Source of the DNA: Corynebacterium tuberculostearicum
GTDB taxonomy: Bacteria > Actinomycetota > Actinomycetes > Mycobacteriales > Mycobacteriaceae
DNA: 64,000 nucleotides
Assembly (NCBI RefSeq): GCF_030506365.1
Contig: NZ_CP073092.1
Coordinates: forward strand, 1,550,001 to 1,614,000
Direction: 5' to 3'
A program made the position numbers and the translations under genes. Position 1 is the first letter of the stretch. Every line of letters begins with the position of its first letter. Positions 8,252-18,530 of the stretch are shown one piece after another. Below the pieces are notes generated by a model. It worked only from the letters and a program-made list of their open reading frames with translations, was not told the DNA's origin and did not search any database.

Positions 8252-11200
8252 GCTCAAGCTCCTGGAGTGCGCGTACCTGCAGGTTGCCAATGCGCATCGC
8301 TTCGATGCCCTGGACAGCCGCGGTTACACCCTGCACGGTGGTCACCAGCGGGATTTCCATGTGCACGGCGGCGGCGCGGATATCGTAGCCGTCGTGGCGG
8401 GCACCGGCGGAGCCGGCCGGGGTATTGAGAATCCAGTCGATCTCGCCGTTGAAAATCTTATCCACGATGGACTCTTCGCCTTCCTTGGCCTCAGAGACCT
8501 TGGCGGCAACCTCGCACTCGATACCGTTGCGGCGCAGCATCTGGGCGGTGCCGGCGGTAGCGACGATGTTGTAGCCCATGTTGGCCAGGCGCTGAATCGG
8601 GAAGATCAGGGTGCGCTTGTCGCGGTTGGCAACAGAAACGAAGACGGTACCCTCCGTGGGTGGTACGGCAAAGGCCGCGATTTCGCCCTTGGCATAGGCC
8701 GCGCCAAAGTTGGTAGCCAAGCCCATGACCTCACCGGTGGACTTCATCTCTGGCGAGAGCAGAGTATCGAGCAGGCTGCCATCGGGACGGCGGAAGCGGT
8801 TGAATGGCAAGACTGCTTCCTTGACGGCAATCGGGTGCTCCAGCGGCAAAGAACCACCGTCGTATTCGGAAGGAATCATGCCTTCGGCACGCAGATCCGC
8901 GATGCTCGAGCCCATCATGACGCGAGAAGCTGCCTTAGCCAGCGGTACGCCAGTGGCCTTGGAGACGAACGGCACGGTACGGGAAGCACGTGGGTTGGCC
9001 TCAATGACGTAGAGGATGTCATCCTTCAAGGCGAACTGGACGTTCATCAGGCCCTTGACGCCAATGCCCTCGGCGAGCAAGCGGGTAGACGTGCGGACCT
9101 TTTCAATGTCCTCGGGTCCGAGCGTCATCGGTGGCAGTGCACAGGAGGAGTCACCGGAGTGAATGCCGGCCTCCTCAATGTGCTCCATGACGCCGCCCAG
9201 GTAGACCTCGTTGCCGTCGCACAAAGCGTCAACGTCAATCTCGATGGCGGAATCCAGGAAGCGGTCCACCAGAACCGGGTGGTCCGGAGACAGCTCGGTG
9301 GCACGCTCGATGTAGTCTTCCAGCGCCTTTTCGTCATAGACGATTTCCATACCGCGGCCGCCCAGCACGTAGGACGGACGAACCAGTACTGGGTAACCGA
9401 TGGAGGAAGCAACCTCGCGGGCCTCTGCGAAGGAGGTGGCGGTGCCGTATTCCGGTGCTGCCAACTCTGCCTCATCGAGGACCTTGCCGAATTCGCCGCG
9501 GTCCTCGGCGGAGTCGATAGCTGCAGGGCTGGTGCCCACAACCGGAACGCCTGCCTCCTCCAGGCGGGCAGCGAGGCCCAGCGGAGTCTGGCCACCCAGC
9601 TGGACAATCACACCGGCAACGTCACCGGAAGCGGCCTCCGCGTGGTAGACCTCCATGACGTCCTCGAAGGTCAGCGGCTCGAAGTAGAGGCGATCTGCGG
9701 TGTCGTAGTCGGTGGAGACGGTCTCCGGGTTGCAGTTGACCATGACGGTCTCGTAGCCCTGCTCCGAAAGCTCAAGGGCCGCGTGAACGCAGGAGTAGTC
9801 AAACTCGATGCCTTGACCGATGCGGTTAGGGCCGGAGCCCAAGATGATGACCTTGCCCTTGGAGCCTTCCGGTGCCGGGCGAACCTCGGTCTCGGCATCC
9901 GGGTCGAGCTCATAGGAGCTGTAGTGGTACGGGGTCTGGGCCTCGAACTCGCCGGCACAGGTATCTACGGTCTTGTACACGGGGCGAACACCCATGCGCC
10001 AGCGCAGACTGCGTACGCCATCCTCGCCGTTGAATTCGGGGCGAAGGGCGGCAATCTGGGCGTCGGAAAGCCCAAAGACCTTGGCCTCGCGCAGCAGCTC
10101 CTCGGTGAGCACTGGGGCGTCGATAAGCTCCTGGCGGAAGGCCACCAACGTGGCCAACTCAGCGATGAACCAGGGGTCAACGCCGGAAGCCTCGTGGACC
10201 TCGTCTACAGAAGCGCCAAGGCGAAGAGCCAGCTCAATGTCGTACATGCGGCCCTCGGTCGGGCGCTCCAGATCCTTGAGCACGGCCTGCAGGTCAGTAG
10301 CACGCTCGCCCGCAAAGTACTCATCCGGCTTGGTCCAGAAGCCATTGGGCTTGTTTTCCAAAGAACGCATGACCTTGTTCAGGCCCGCGATGTAGTTACG
10401 GCCGATGCCCATGGCCTCGCCCACAGACTTCATGGTGGTAGTCAAGGTGTCATCGGCACCCGGGAACTTCTCAAAGGCAAAGCGCGGGGCCTTGACAATG
10501 ACATAGTCCAGGGTCGGCTCGAAGGCTGCCTTGGTCTCGCCGGTGATGTCGTTTTGCACCTCGTCCAAGGTGTAGCCAATGGCGAGCTTGGCCGCCAGCT
10601 TAGCAATCGGGAAACCGGTGGCCTTGGATGCCAGCGCGGAGGAACGGGACACGCGCGGGTTCATCTCGATGACGATGATGCGGCCGTCTTCCGGGTTAAC
10701 CGCGAACTGGATATTACAGCCGCCGGTATCGACGCCGACCTCGCGGATGATGGCAATGCCCAAGTCACGCATCTTCTGGAACTCACGGTCAGTAAGCGTC
10801 AGCGCTGGGGCGACGGTGACGGAATCGCCGGTGTGCACGCCCAGGGCATCGACGTTTTCGATGGAGGCAACAACCACGACGTTGTCATCGCCATCGCGCA
10901 TAAGCTCGAGCTCGTATTCCTTCCAGCCCAGGATGGATTCCTCAATGAGCACGTTGGCCTCAGGGGATGCAGCCAAGCCGCCGCCGGCGATGCGGTCCAA
11001 GTCCTCATTATTGAAGGCCAGACCGGAGCCCAAACCACCCATGGTGAAGGAAGGACGGACAACGACGGGCAGGCCGAGCTTGTCGACGGTCTCGTGGACC
11101 TCATCCATGTTGTGGCACACGGCGGAGCGGGCGGACTCGCCGCCGATGGAGGCGACGATGTCCTTGAACTTCTGGCGGTCCTCGCCGCGCTCGATGGCGT

Positions 11201-11576
11201 CAATATCGGCGCCGATGAGCTCGATGCCGTACTTGTCCAGAATTCCTTGGCGGTCAAGCTGAACTGCGGCGTTCAACGCGGTCTGGCCGCCCAGGGTAGC
11301 CAGCACGGCGTCGATGGGGTTGCCCTCTTCGCGTTCCTTGACCAGAATCTTTTCGATGTATTCCGGCTCGATAGGCTCCACGTAGGTGTGATCCGCAAAC
11401 TCAGGGTCGGTCATGATGGTGGCCGGGTTGGAGTTGACCAGCGTTACGCGCAGGCCCTCCTCCTTGAGCACGCGGCAGGCCTGGGTGCCGGAGTAGTCGA
11501 ACTCGCAAGCCTGGCCGATGACGATCGGGCCGGAGCCGATGACCAGGACGTGGTTGATGTCGTTGCGCTTTGGCAT
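8235..11576 (-). CDS. carB: Carbamoyl-phosphate synthase large subunit
   Basis: It makes carbamoyl phosphate from bicarbonate, ammonia (from CarA) and two ATP for pyrimidine and arginine synthesis. The 1113-residue protein shows the internal duplication of two ATP-grasp halves: [20 protein letters not shown] near the N-terminus and [20 protein letters not shown] near residue 570. Each half has an [12 protein letters not shown] or [12 protein letters not shown] motif. The C-terminal MGS-like allosteric domain follows. It lies just after carA and overlaps pyrF. The whole open length is intact. Confidence 0.98.
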   Translation of the reverse strand: MPKRNDINHVLVIGSGPIVIGQACEFDYSGTQACRVLKEEGLRVTLVNSNPATIMTDPEFADHTYVEPIEPEYIEKILVKEREEGNPIDAVLATLGGQTALNAAVQLDRQGILDKYGIELIGADIDAIERGEDRQKFKDIVASIGGESARSAVCHNMDEVHETVDKLGLPVVVRPSFTMGGLGSGLAFNNEDLDRIAGGGLAASPEANVLIEESILGWKEYELELMRDGDDNVVVVASIENVDALGVHTGDSVTVAPALTLTDREFQKMRDLGIAIIREVGVDTGGCNIQFAVNPEDGRIIVIEMNPRVSRSSALASKATGFPIAKLAAKLAIGYTLDEVQNDITGETKAAFEPTLDYVIVKAPRFAFEKFPGADDTLTTTMKSVGEAMGIGRNYIAGLNKVMRSLENKPNGFWTKPDEYFAGERATDLQAVLKDLERPTEGRMYDIELALRLGASVDEVHEASGVDPWFIAELATLVAFRQELIDAPVLTEELLREAKVFGLSDAQIAALRPEFNGEDGVRSLRWRMGVRPVYKTVDTCAGEFEAQTPYHYSSYELDPDAETEVRPAPEGSKGKVIILGSGPNRIGQGIEFDYSCVHAALELSEQGYETVMVNCNPETVSTDYDTADRLYFEPLTFEDVMEVYHAEAASGDVAGVIVQLGGQTPLGLAARLEEAGVPVVGTSPAAIDSAEDRGEFGKVLDEAELAAPEYGTATSFAEAREVASSIGYPVLVRPSYVLGGRGMEIVYDEKALEDYIERATELSPDHPVLVDRFLDSAIEIDVDALCDGNEVYLGGVMEHIEEAGIHSGDSSCALPPMTLGPEDIEKVRTSTRLLAEGIGVKGLMNVQFALKDDILYVIEANPRASRTVPFVSKATGVPLAKAASRVMMGSSIADLRAEGMIPSEYDGGSLPLEHPIAVKEAVLPFNRFRRPDGSLLDTLLSPEMKSTGEVMGLATNFGAAYAKGEIAAFAVPPTEGTVFVSVANRDKRTLIFPIQRLANMGYNIVATAGTAQMLRRNGIECEVAAKVSEAKEGEESIVDKIFNGEIDWILNTPAGSAGARHDGYDIRAAAVHMEIPLVTTVQGVTAAVQGIEAMRIGNLQVRALQELEHGPQH

Positions 11577-11601
11577 AGTTATTCTTCCTTTTCCTGGTTG
11601 T

Positions 11602-12762
11602 CTATTTATTTGGGGTGTGGTTAGCCATCAGTTCTTCAAACTGATCGAATAGCGGGTTGGCATCGTGCGGGCCAGCAGCGGATTCCGGGTGGTACTGCAC
11701 GGAGTAGGCCATGCCGTTGCGCAATGCCACGCCCTCGACGGTGTCGTCGTTCAGGCAGATGTGGGTAACCTGCGCGGGGCCGAAATCGGTGGCGAACTCG
11801 GCGTCGTTGCTGTTGAGGTCATAGCCTTCCGGCGCCTTCAGCGCGAAGCCGTGGTTCTGGGAGGTGATATCAATCTTGCCGGTCACGTTATTGCGCACCG
11901 GCACGTTGATGCCACGGTGGCCGAACTTCATCTTGTAGGTGTCTAGGCCAAGCGCGCGGCCCAGGAGCTGGTTGCCAAAGCAGATGCCGAAGAACGGAAT
12001 CTTGGCTTCGAGCACCTGCTTGATGATGCCCACCATTTCGTCGGCGGTAGCCGGGTCGCCCGGGCCGTTGGAGACGAAGACGCCATCCGGGTTATAGGAC
12101 TTCACCTTGTCAAAAGAGGTATTTGCGGGCACGACGACGGTTTCGATGCCGCGCTGGGAAAAGTGGCGCGGGGTTGCGGTTTTAACGCCCATGTCGAAGG
12201 CAACGACGGTGTACTTCTTCTCCCCTACGGCCTCAACCGTGTACGGCTCGTCGGTAGATACCTCCGCAGCGAGATCGGCGCCTTCCATAGAGTCCTGGGA
12301 CTTAACTTCCTTGAGCAACTCCTCGACCGGGCGCTTTGCATCTTCGCCGGAGAACAGGCCGGCAGCAATGGAGCCGTAGTTGCGCAGGTGGCGAACCAAG
12401 GTGCGGGTATCAATGCCGCGGATGCCAATGACACCCTGCTTTTCCATCTCTTCGCTCAGGCTGCGCTCTGCGCGCCAGTTGGATACGCGCTGCGCGAGGT
12501 CGCGGATGACGAGGCCCGCAACCCAGATGTGGTTGCCGTGGGACTCATTGTCCTCGTCGTTCCAACCGGTATTGCCAATGTGCGGCGCTGCGGAAACCAC
12601 GATCTGGCGGTGGTAAGACGGGTCCGTCATGGTCTCCTGGTAGCCGGTCATCGCCGTGGTGAATACGGCCTCGCCCAAGGTGGTGCCGGTGGCGCCAAAG
12701 CCATAACCGCGGAAGGTGCGCCCGTCCGCGAGAACGAGGATTGCTGGGGTTCTATCAGTCAC
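11602..12762 (-). CDS. carA: Carbamoyl-phosphate synthase small subunit
   Basis: This is the glutaminase subunit that supplies ammonia to CarB. In the C-terminal class I amidotransferase domain the nucleophilic Cys is in [12 protein letters not shown] and the His in [13 protein letters not shown]. The N-terminal CPSase small-subunit domain has [15 protein letters not shown]. The GTG at 12762 ([14 protein letters not shown]) has AGAAAGG seven bases upstream. The open frame begins 14 codons earlier without a better site. The product is 386 residues, a normal size. It lies between pyrC and carB. Confidence 0.96.
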   Translation of the reverse strand: MTDRTPAILVLADGRTFRGYGFGATGTTLGEAVFTTAMTGYQETMTDPSYHRQIVVSAAPHIGNTGWNDEDNESHGNHIWVAGLVIRDLAQRVSNWRAERSLSEEMEKQGVIGIRGIDTRTLVRHLRNYGSIAAGLFSGEDAKRPVEELLKEVKSQDSMEGADLAAEVSTDEPYTVEAVGEKKYTVVAFDMGVKTATPRHFSQRGIETVVVPANTSFDKVKSYNPDGVFVSNGPGDPATADEMVGIIKQVLEAKIPFFGICFGNQLLGRALGLDTYKMKFGHRGINVPVRNNVTGKIDITSQNHGFALKAPEGYDLNSNDAEFATDFGPAQVTHICLNDDTVEGVALRNGMAYSVQYHPESAAGPHDANPLFDQFEELMANHTPNK

Positions 12763-12806
12763 GTCGTGGCCTTTCTCTGCCATATAGGTGGTCTCAGTGT
12801 GCAAGG

Positions 12807-14144
12807 TTAGTCTTCTTCGGAGGCTGCCAAGTCAAAAGTGACGGCACCTCGCAAAATGGTGTGGGTAACGCGGGCGCCAAATTCTTCGCCAGCGTACGGG
12901 TTGTTTTCGGACTTGGAGGCCAGCTTGGCGGAATCAGAAACCCAGTGGTGGTCTGGGTCCACAATGGTCAAGTTAGCTGGCTCGCCCTCTGCGATGGGGC
13001 GGCCATGGCCCGGCAGGCGGGTGATTTCTGCGGGGCGCTCGGACATGACGCGGGCGACAAAGCGCCAATCGGCCAGGCCGGTTTCGACAAAGATCTTGGC
13101 GATGACGGCCAAGGAAGATTCCAGTCCCAACATGCCAGGGCGGGCATTTTCAAATTCCACGCACTTGTCTTCGGAGCCGTGCGGGGCGTGGTCGGTGGCA
13201 ACGCAGTCAATGGTGCCGTTAAGCAGCGCCTCACGCAGGGCTTCGGTATCGCGCTGTTCGCGCAGCGGCGGGTTGACGCGGAAGAGGCCATCGTAGGTGC
13301 GCAGCTTGTCATCGGTCATCAATAGGTGGTGCGGGGTTACCTCGGCGGTGAGAGGAATATCCTGCTCCTTTGCCCACTTCAGCAGCTCCACGGTGCCCTG
13401 CGTCGAGGCGTGACAGATGTGCACGCGGTTGCCGTAGTCGCGCGCCAATAGGGCGTCGCGGGCCACGATGGATTCCTCCGCCACGCGCGGCCAACCGCGC
13501 AGGCCGAGCTTGGCCGCGGTCTCGCCTTCATGGGCGGAAGCACCGCCGGTCATGCGATCATCCTCGGCGTGCTGCGCCAGCAGCACGTCCATGCCCTTGG
13601 CGTATTCCAAAGCACGACGCATTAGCTGCGGATCCTGGACGCACTTGCCGTCATCGGAGAACATGCGGACCTTGGCGTCCGAGCGGGCCATCATGCCGAA
13701 CTCGGTGAGGGTCTTTCCTTCCAAGCCCTTGGTAATGGAGCCCACCGGATGGACATCGCACAGCGCCAGTGCTTGGGACTTGGCCCATACGGACTCAGCG
13801 ATGATCGGCTGGTCGGTCACAGGGTTGGTATTAGCCATGGTGAACACGGCGGTGAAACCGCCCTTGGCGGCAGCCTTGGAGCCGGTCTCGATGGTCTCGG
13901 TATCCTCGCGACCGGGCTCGCGCAGGTGCACGTGCATATCCACCAGACCTGGCAAGAGCACGTTGCCCTGGCCGTCGATGACCTGTGCATCCTCGGCTTC
14001 TGCCGTAGCGCCGATGGTAGCGATGATGCCGTCCTTGACCACGACATCGGTGGGCTCGCCTTCGCCGTACAGGCGCACATTCTTAATCACCAGTGGGGAT
14101 TCCGCCGGCGCGGAAAGGCGACCGGTTTCCGGGTAAGTAGTCAT
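12807..14144 (-). CDS. pyrC: Dihydroorotase
   Basis: It cyclises carbamoyl aspartate to dihydroorotate. The 445-residue protein is a class I, amidohydrolase-fold enzyme, with [18 protein letters not shown] containing the metal-binding HxH and substrate Arg. Later come the His of ICHAS and the Asp of CVATDHAPH. The start ATG ([12 protein letters not shown]) has GGAGAG just upstream. It follows pyrB by 34 bases and precedes carA by 44 bases, so it belongs to the pyr operon. Confidence 0.96.
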   Translation of the reverse strand: MTTYPETGRLSAPAESPLVIKNVRLYGEGEPTDVVVKDGIIATIGATAEAEDAQVIDGQGNVLLPGLVDMHVHLREPGREDTETIETGSKAAAKGGFTAVFTMANTNPVTDQPIIAESVWAKSQALALCDVHPVGSITKGLEGKTLTEFGMMARSDAKVRMFSDDGKCVQDPQLMRRALEYAKGMDVLLAQHAEDDRMTGGASAHEGETAAKLGLRGWPRVAEESIVARDALLARDYGNRVHICHASTQGTVELLKWAKEQDIPLTAEVTPHHLLMTDDKLRTYDGLFRVNPPLREQRDTEALREALLNGTIDCVATDHAPHGSEDKCVEFENARPGMLGLESSLAVIAKIFVETGLADWRFVARVMSERPAEITRLPGHGRPIAEGEPANLTIVDPDHHWVSDSAKLASKSENNPYAGEEFGARVTHTILRGAVTFDLAASEED

Positions 14145-14178
14145 TGTCTCTCCCTAAAGTTGAGTGTGGGTCGCGGTT

Positions 14179-15135
14179 TTAAATGCCGGCGTTTTCGCCA
14201 TTGGTCAGCAGGGTAAACAGCACCGCCATGCGGGCGTGCACACCGTTGTGTACCTGCTGTAGGACCGCAGTTTTGTCCAAATCTGCGACGCCGTAGTTAA
14301 TCTCCATGCCGCGCAGCATCGGGCCGGGGTGCATGACGATGGCGTCCTTGTGCATGGCCGCCGCGCGATCCTTGGACAGGCCAAAGAGGTTGGCGTACTC
14401 GCGGTGGGAGGGGAAGAAGCCGCCATTCATGCGCTCTTGCTGGACGCGCAGCATCATGATGACGTCGGCGTCTGCGATTTCCGCATCAAAGTCATAGGAC
14501 ACCCGCACCGGCCAATTCTCTACCCCAAAGGGCATGAGGGTGGCTGGGCCTACGAGGGTTACTTCAGCACCGAGAGTGGTAAGCAAATCTACGTTGGAGC
14601 GCACGACGCGCGAGTGCAGGCAATCGCCCACAATCTTTACCTTCAGGCCGGCAAAGCCTTCGTCGCTGTGCAGGCCTAAGCGCTGGCGCATCGTGACGGC
14701 GTCGAGAAGCGCCTGCGTTGGGTGCTGGTGCGCGCCGTCGCCCGCGTTGATCACTGAAGGTCCCTTGCCGTTAGGGGCTACCCACTGGGCCAGCTGCTGC
14801 GGCGCACCAGAGGAAGGGTGGCGCATGATGATCGCATCGGCACCGATGGCGGCCAAGGTAAGGCCCGTATCCTTCAGGGACTCGCCCTTCTTTACCGAGG
14901 ACGTAGAGGCGGACAGGTTGATGACGTCCGCGGACATCCACTTGCCGGCCGTTTCAAAGGACGAGCGGGTGCGGGTGGAGTTTTCATAAAAGAGGGTATA
15001 GATGGTCCGGCCCCGCAGGGTCGGCAGCTTCTTTACCTCGCGGCCTTCGAGGGCCTCGCGGAAGCGATCCGCTTCATCCATCAGACCGACAATTTCGCTT
15101 CGGTCCAGCTCTGCCATATCGATGAGGTGCTTCAT
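14179..15135 (-). CDS. pyrB: Aspartate carbamoyltransferase catalytic subunit
   Basis: It condenses carbamoyl phosphate with aspartate. The 318-residue protein has the carbamoyl-phosphate motif [13 protein letters not shown] near residue 50 and [13 protein letters not shown] near residue 105, both specific for ATCase. The aspartate-binding region [11 protein letters not shown] is near the C-terminus. No pyrI regulatory gene is nearby, as usual in actinobacteria. The start is two bases after the pyrR stop, so translation is probably coupled and under PyrR control. Confidence 0.97.
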   Translation of the reverse strand: MKHLIDMAELDRSEIVGLMDEADRFREALEGREVKKLPTLRGRTIYTLFYENSTRTRSSFETAGKWMSADVINLSASTSSVKKGESLKDTGLTLAAIGADAIIMRHPSSGAPQQLAQWVAPNGKGPSVINAGDGAHQHPTQALLDAVTMRQRLGLHSDEGFAGLKVKIVGDCLHSRVVRSNVDLLTTLGAEVTLVGPATLMPFGVENWPVRVSYDFDAEIADADVIMMLRVQQERMNGGFFPSHREYANLFGLSKDRAAAMHKDAIVMHPGPMLRGMEINYGVADLDKTAVLQQVHNGVHARMAVLFTLLTNGENAGI

Positions 15136-15137
15136 GG

Positions 15138-15746
15138 TTATGCCTCCCCCGTTTCGGAGCCAGCTGCATCGGTTGCAGCGGCGGCTCGGGTCAATACGAC
15201 CGCATCCCGGCCGTCAATCTCGCTGTTGTATACGGTGACGTCTTCTTCTCGCGCGGTGGGCAGATTCTTTCCCACATAATCGGCGCGGATAGGAACCTCG
15301 CGGTGGCCGCGATCTACCAAGACGGCCAGCTGAATAATGTCGGGACGGCCCACGTCACTCAACGCGTCCAAGGCGGCGCGGATAGTGCGGCCGGAATACA
15401 GCACATCGTCGACCAAAATAACGGTGGCGTTATCGATGCCACCGGTGGGGATGGTCGTGGGTTGGAGCGCGCGATGCGGCTTTCCTAGCAGGTCATCGCG
15501 GTAGAGGGTGATATCGAGGGAGCCCCATGGGACTGCGACCCCGGAAAATTCTTCAATCTTGTGCGCTAGGCGCTGTGCAAGCGGCACGCCACCAGAGGGA
15601 ATGCCAAGCAGAATGACCCGCGGTGCGTCCGCGGAATCGAGCGCCGTTTTTTCAATGATCTGGTGCGCGATGCGTGCAACGGTACGCGAAACATCATCGG
15701 AGCTTAAAAGCTCTAGCCTGTTCGCGGTAGCGTCAGTTCCACTCAT
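15138..15746 (-). CDS. pyrR: PyrR, pyrimidine operon regulator / uracil phosphoribosyltransferase
   Basis: It is a UMP-responsive RNA-binding regulator of the pyr operon with weak uracil phosphoribosyltransferase activity. The 202-residue protein has the PRPP-binding loop [19 protein letters not shown] at about residues 107-125 and the family segment [20 protein letters not shown]. It is the first gene of the pyr cluster. A hairpin with a GTGAGG loop covers the ribosome binding site directly before its ATG, which fits autoregulation by translational repression, as described for Mycobacterium smegmatis. Confidence 0.96.
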   Translation of the reverse strand: MSGTDATANRLELLSSDDVSRTVARIAHQIIEKTALDSADAPRVILLGIPSGGVPLAQRLAHKIEEFSGVAVPWGSLDITLYRDDLLGKPHRALQPTTIPTGGIDNATVILVDDVLYSGRTIRAALDALSDVGRPDIIQLAVLVDRGHREVPIRADYVGKNLPTAREEDVTVYNSEIDGRDAVVLTRAAAATDAAGSETGEA

Positions 15747-15749
15747 CGT

Positions 15750-15778
15750 GACCTCCTTCCCCGCCTCACGGTGCGGTC
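15750..15778 (-). promoter_or_regulatory. PyrR-binding-type hairpin overlapping the pyrR ribosome binding site
   Basis: On the - strand GACC pairs with GGTC to close an element containing CCGC and GCGG arms and the loop core ACCGTGAGGC. The GNGAGG part resembles the consensus of PyrR RNA-binding loops, although the flanking consensus bases match only in part. The Shine-Dalgarno GGAGG lies inside the 3' arm, two to three bases before GTCACG-ATG, so binding would hide the start site. Assignment to PyrR is inference from position and motif. Confidence 0.6.
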
Positions 15779-15809
15779 TTTAAAGGATGCCGGTTGATGG
15801 TCTCAAAAA

Positions 15810-15827
15810 TGTCTATGCTGTTAGACA
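15810..15827. promoter_or_regulatory. Perfect inverted repeat TGTCTA-N6-TAGACA in a divergent promoter region
   Basis: Six-base arms separated by six bases lie between pyrR (-) and the epimerase gene (+), 64 bases upstream of the pyrR ATG. This is operator-like geometry for a dimeric repressor. The regulator is unknown. Confidence 0.4.
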
Positions 15828-15891
15828 CAAAATACTCTAGCACCTTCCCCACCATTTGGGTGAGGGCGAAAAGAAGGAGGCGCATCAAGAA

Positions 15892-17247
15892 GTGAGTTTT
15901 TCCGCCGAACACATAGTCCCCGCCCCGCGCGAGCAGGTCTGGCGATGGCATACCCGCCAAGGCGCTTTAACCCGTCTGAACGCGCCCTTTGCCTTCATGA
16001 AACCCATCCAGCAGGCAGACAGCCTGGGCGATGGCACCACCATCCTGGGCCTTCCGGGCGGCCTGCGCTGGACCGCGCAGCATAAACTTTCCCAGTACCG
16101 CGAGGGCTATGAGTTCACCGATGTGTGCGTTAACTCCCCCATTCGCAAATTCGCTAAATGGCAGCACCATCACACCTTTGCGGACCACCCGGACGGCACG
16201 CTCGTTCGCGATGACGTTACTACCCGCATCCCTTCGGCGGCGCTGAAATCGGTCTTTGCTTATCGGCAGCACCAGCTCATTGAGGATTTTTCCTTTCTCC
16301 AGCGGCTTGCCGACGCCTCCTTAAACACCCAACCACTAACCATCGCCGTAACCGGCTCCCGCGGCAGCGTGGGTGCAGCGCTTACCGCACAACTGCGCAC
16401 CGCCGGACACACGGTGATCCAGCTCGTGCGCGGCACGGCTTCCAAGGGCCAGCGCACGTGGCGACCGGAGCACCCCGATCCCGACCTCCTGCGCGGCGTC
16501 GACGTCCTCATCCACCTAGCCGGCGAGCCCATCTTCGGCCGCTTCAATGACGAGCACAAGGCTGCCATCCGCGATTCCCGCGTTGGCCCCACCGAGCGCC
16601 TAGCCCGTCTAGCGGGCTCCACGGATTCCGTCCGCACCATGGTCTGCGCCTCTGCCGTGGGCTACTACGGATCCGACCGCGGCGATGAGGTCCTCACCGA
16701 AGACTCCGCTCCTGGCGAGGGCTTCCTGGCAGACGTCGTAGTCGACTGGGAGCACGCCTGCGAGCCCGCCCGCGCCGCGGGCACCCGCGTGGTCAATATT
16801 CGTACCGGCATCGCCATGTCTGGCGGTTCCGGCCTCCTGCCGCTGCTGCGCGCCCTCTTTTCCACCGGCCTGGGCGGCCCTTTCGGCGACGGTGAGTTCT
16901 GGTTCAGCTGGGTTGCCCTTGATGACCTGACAGATGCCTACTTCCGCGCCATCGTGGACGATTCGCTGGAAGGCCCGGTCAATGCGGCCTCGCCTAACCC
17001 GGTGTTCAACAAGGACTTCGTCAAAGCCCTTGGTGCCGAGCTACACCGTCCGGCCTTGCTTCCCGTTCCACCCTTCGGTCCCGCAATCTTGCTGGGCAAG
17101 GAAGGCGCCCAGGAGTTGGCCTTGGCGCAGCAACGCGTAAGCCCCACGGTTCTACAAAGCATCGGGCATACGTTCCGCTACCCCACGATCGAAACTGCTC
17201 TCGCCCACGAACTTGGCGGCGAGCGCCTATGGAGTCCCAGTAACTAG
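15892..17247 (+). CDS. START-like domain / TIGR01777-family NAD(P)-dependent epimerase fusion
   Basis: The first 150 residues of this protein of about 451 residues look like an SRPBCC (START-like) ligand-binding domain, beginning VSFSAEHIVPAPREQVWRWH. From about residue 155 a short-chain dehydrogenase/epimerase domain follows, with TIAVTGSRGSVGAALTAQL (glycine-rich NAD(P) loop) and later CASAVGYYGSDRGD (catalytic Ser and YxxxD-like region). This arrangement is typical of actinobacterial TIGR01777 proteins, whose substrate is unknown. The GTG at 15892 lies 11 bases after AAGGAGG; alternative upstream starts overlap that site. It is divergent from pyrR. Confidence 0.82.
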   Translation: MSFSAEHIVPAPREQVWRWHTRQGALTRLNAPFAFMKPIQQADSLGDGTTILGLPGGLRWTAQHKLSQYREGYEFTDVCVNSPIRKFAKWQHHHTFADHPDGTLVRDDVTTRIPSAALKSVFAYRQHQLIEDFSFLQRLADASLNTQPLTIAVTGSRGSVGAALTAQLRTAGHTVIQLVRGTASKGQRTWRPEHPDPDLLRGVDVLIHLAGEPIFGRFNDEHKAAIRDSRVGPTERLARLAGSTDSVRTMVCASAVGYYGSDRGDEVLTEDSAPGEGFLADVVVDWEHACEPARAAGTRVVNIRTGIAMSGGSGLLPLLRALFSTGLGGPFGDGEFWFSWVALDDLTDAYFRAIVDDSLEGPVNAASPNPVFNKDFVKALGAELHRPALLPVPPFGPAILLGKEGAQELALAQQRVSPTVLQSIGHTFRYPTIETALAHELGGERLWSPSN

Positions 17248-17268
17248 ATAAGAACTTAGGTAAACTAG

Positions 17269-17284
17269 TAAAGGTTGACCTTTA
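17269..17284. promoter_or_regulatory. Perfect inverted repeat TAAAGGT-TG-ACCTTTA upstream of the YbjN pair
   Basis: Seven-base arms around TG lie 33 bases before the GTG of the first YbjN gene, in a short AT-rich gap that must hold the promoter. It looks like an operator half-site pair. The binding protein is unknown. Confidence 0.4.
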
Positions 17285-17317
17285 TCCCCGATTAGTACAT
17301 GGATTGAGACTACTTAA

Positions 17318-17809
17318 GTGTCTGAAGAACCAACCCTGTATCCCGATACGCCGGTAGAGCCCGTAACTCTCGAGCGCATCGGCGAGATCTTTGCATCTGA
17401 GAACCTGGAATACCGCCTCGAAGAGCAGCCAGTGAGCGAGGAAGAAACCGTGCAGATCCTGCGCACGGGTTTCTCCAACGTCGCCATCGCCATGCAGGTG
17501 CGCGATGATGTGCTCGTGGCGGATTCCGTCTGGCGCGGCAACGTGCCTTCTTCTGAGGGCCCAAGCCTGTTGATGGTGCTCAACCAGTGGAACCAGCAGC
17601 ACTTCGCGCCGACCCTGCGCTTCTTTGAGTCTGCCGAGAACAATCTCGCCGTCTCCGGCGTGCGCGAGATCAACATCGCCCACGGTTTGTCCCGCAATCA
17701 GATCGGCGCCTTCGTTATGTCCACGCTGGATTCTATGCTGCAGTCCTTCGCCTTCGTGGAAGAACACTACCCACAGCTCGTGACTTGGGAGGAGCACAAC
17801 CATGACTAA
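17318..17809 (+). CDS. YbjN-domain protein A
   Basis: The 163-residue cytoplasmic protein starts with GTG (VSEEPTLYPDTPVEP). It has the YbjN pattern: an N-terminal LERIGEIFASENLEYRLEE segment, a beta-rich core and FVMSTLDSMLQSFAFVEEHY at the C-terminus. YbjN proteins are found widely and have no agreed biochemical role; some are suspected chaperone-like or sensory proteins. The stop overlaps the start of the next YbjN gene (8 bases shared), so the pair is translationally coupled and perhaps forms a heterodimer. No clear Shine-Dalgarno is seen. Confidence 0.8.
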   Translation: MSEEPTLYPDTPVEPVTLERIGEIFASENLEYRLEEQPVSEEETVQILRTGFSNVAIAMQVRDDVLVADSVWRGNVPSSEGPSLLMVLNQWNQQHFAPTLRFFESAENNLAVSGVREINIAHGLSRNQIGAFVMSTLDSMLQSFAFVEEHYPQLVTWEEHNHD

Positions 17810-18311
17810 TGCCTCAGCCGAAAACAATTTGCCGGAGATCACCCTGGACCGTGTTGTCGCGGCCATGCGTACCTTCGGCATCGAATTGACCAAGATGGAC
17901 AGCGATATTGAGGCAGCTACCGCTAACCTCAACGGCCTGCCCACCATGTTCGCGGTTCTCGATTCCGTGGTTATTGTCCGCTGCGATGTGCCTACCGACG
18001 CCGCCTATTCCAAGGCCGACGCCGGCCTCTTCCTCGCGGCTAACCAGATCAACTCCGTCGCCTTCGGCGCCCGCGCAGTTATTTCGGAGCACGATGACAT
18101 GCTCGTGGTGCGCACCGAGCGCGATATCCCTGCCGCCGCCGGCATGACCGATGAGCAGCTGCAGGCTGCCTTGAAGACCGCCGTAGATGGCGTCATTCGC
18201 GGCCAGGATGCCATGGTTTCTGCCGCCGAAGAGATGGCAAAGCTGGGCTCCGAGACTGCAGCCAAGGCTGGTTCTGACGACGCCGCTGCAAGCGACGCCC
18301 CGCAGAGCTAA
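17802..18311 (+). CDS. YbjN-domain protein B
   Basis: The 169-residue partner of the preceding gene contains ITLDRVVAAMRTFGIELTKM and the YbjN core ending near AVDGVIRGQDAMVSAAEEMA. A C-terminal Ala/Ser/Asp-rich tail (about residues 145-169) is probably disordered. The start overlaps the upstream gene, so expression is coupled. No enzymatic motif is visible. A strong terminator follows. Confidence 0.8.
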   Translation: MTNASAENNLPEITLDRVVAAMRTFGIELTKMDSDIEAATANLNGLPTMFAVLDSVVIVRCDVPTDAAYSKADAGLFLAANQINSVAFGARAVISEHDDMLVVRTERDIPAAAGMTDEQLQAALKTAVDGVIRGQDAMVSAAEEMAKLGSETAAKAGSDDAAASDAPQS

Positions 18312-18330
18312 GGCGCTCTAGCATCCACCG

Positions 18331-18390
18331 CTCTCCCCCTCTCCTTTCGCCCTAACAACGGCGCAAGGGTGACGGGGAGAGTTCTTTTTA
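18331..18390 (+). terminator. Rho-independent terminator of the YbjN pair
   Basis: CTCTCCCC pairs with GGGGAGAG across a loop that can itself pair (CCCT/AGGG), followed by TTCTTTTTA on the + strand. Confidence 0.75.
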
Positions 18391-18460
18391 CCCTTGGCCG
18401 TTCTGGGCACGTGGTGTGTCTAGGACTGGCATCGACGAGCGCTGGCTCCGACATGAAAAT

Positions 18461-18502
18461 ACCGCCCGCCACAGCTCTTCATCATCGAGCTGGGCGGGCG
18501 GT
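18461..18502. terminator. Long perfect hairpin between the YbjN pair and nusB
   Basis: ACCGCCCGCC and GGCGGGCGGT, with inner arms CAGCTC/GAGCTG and a short loop, form a nearly perfect stem. On the - strand it is followed by ATTTTC, so it probably ends the efp-nusB transcript and may work in both directions. Confidence 0.75.
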
Positions 18503-18530
18503 TTAAGTATGCGGGCCAGTCTAAACCTGA

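Noticed and set aside
7929..11624. A very long open frame (over 1200 codons) on the + strand opposite carB
   Set aside because: It is the antisense shadow of carB, caused by high GC and codon bias; it has no ribosome binding site and no recognisable domain.
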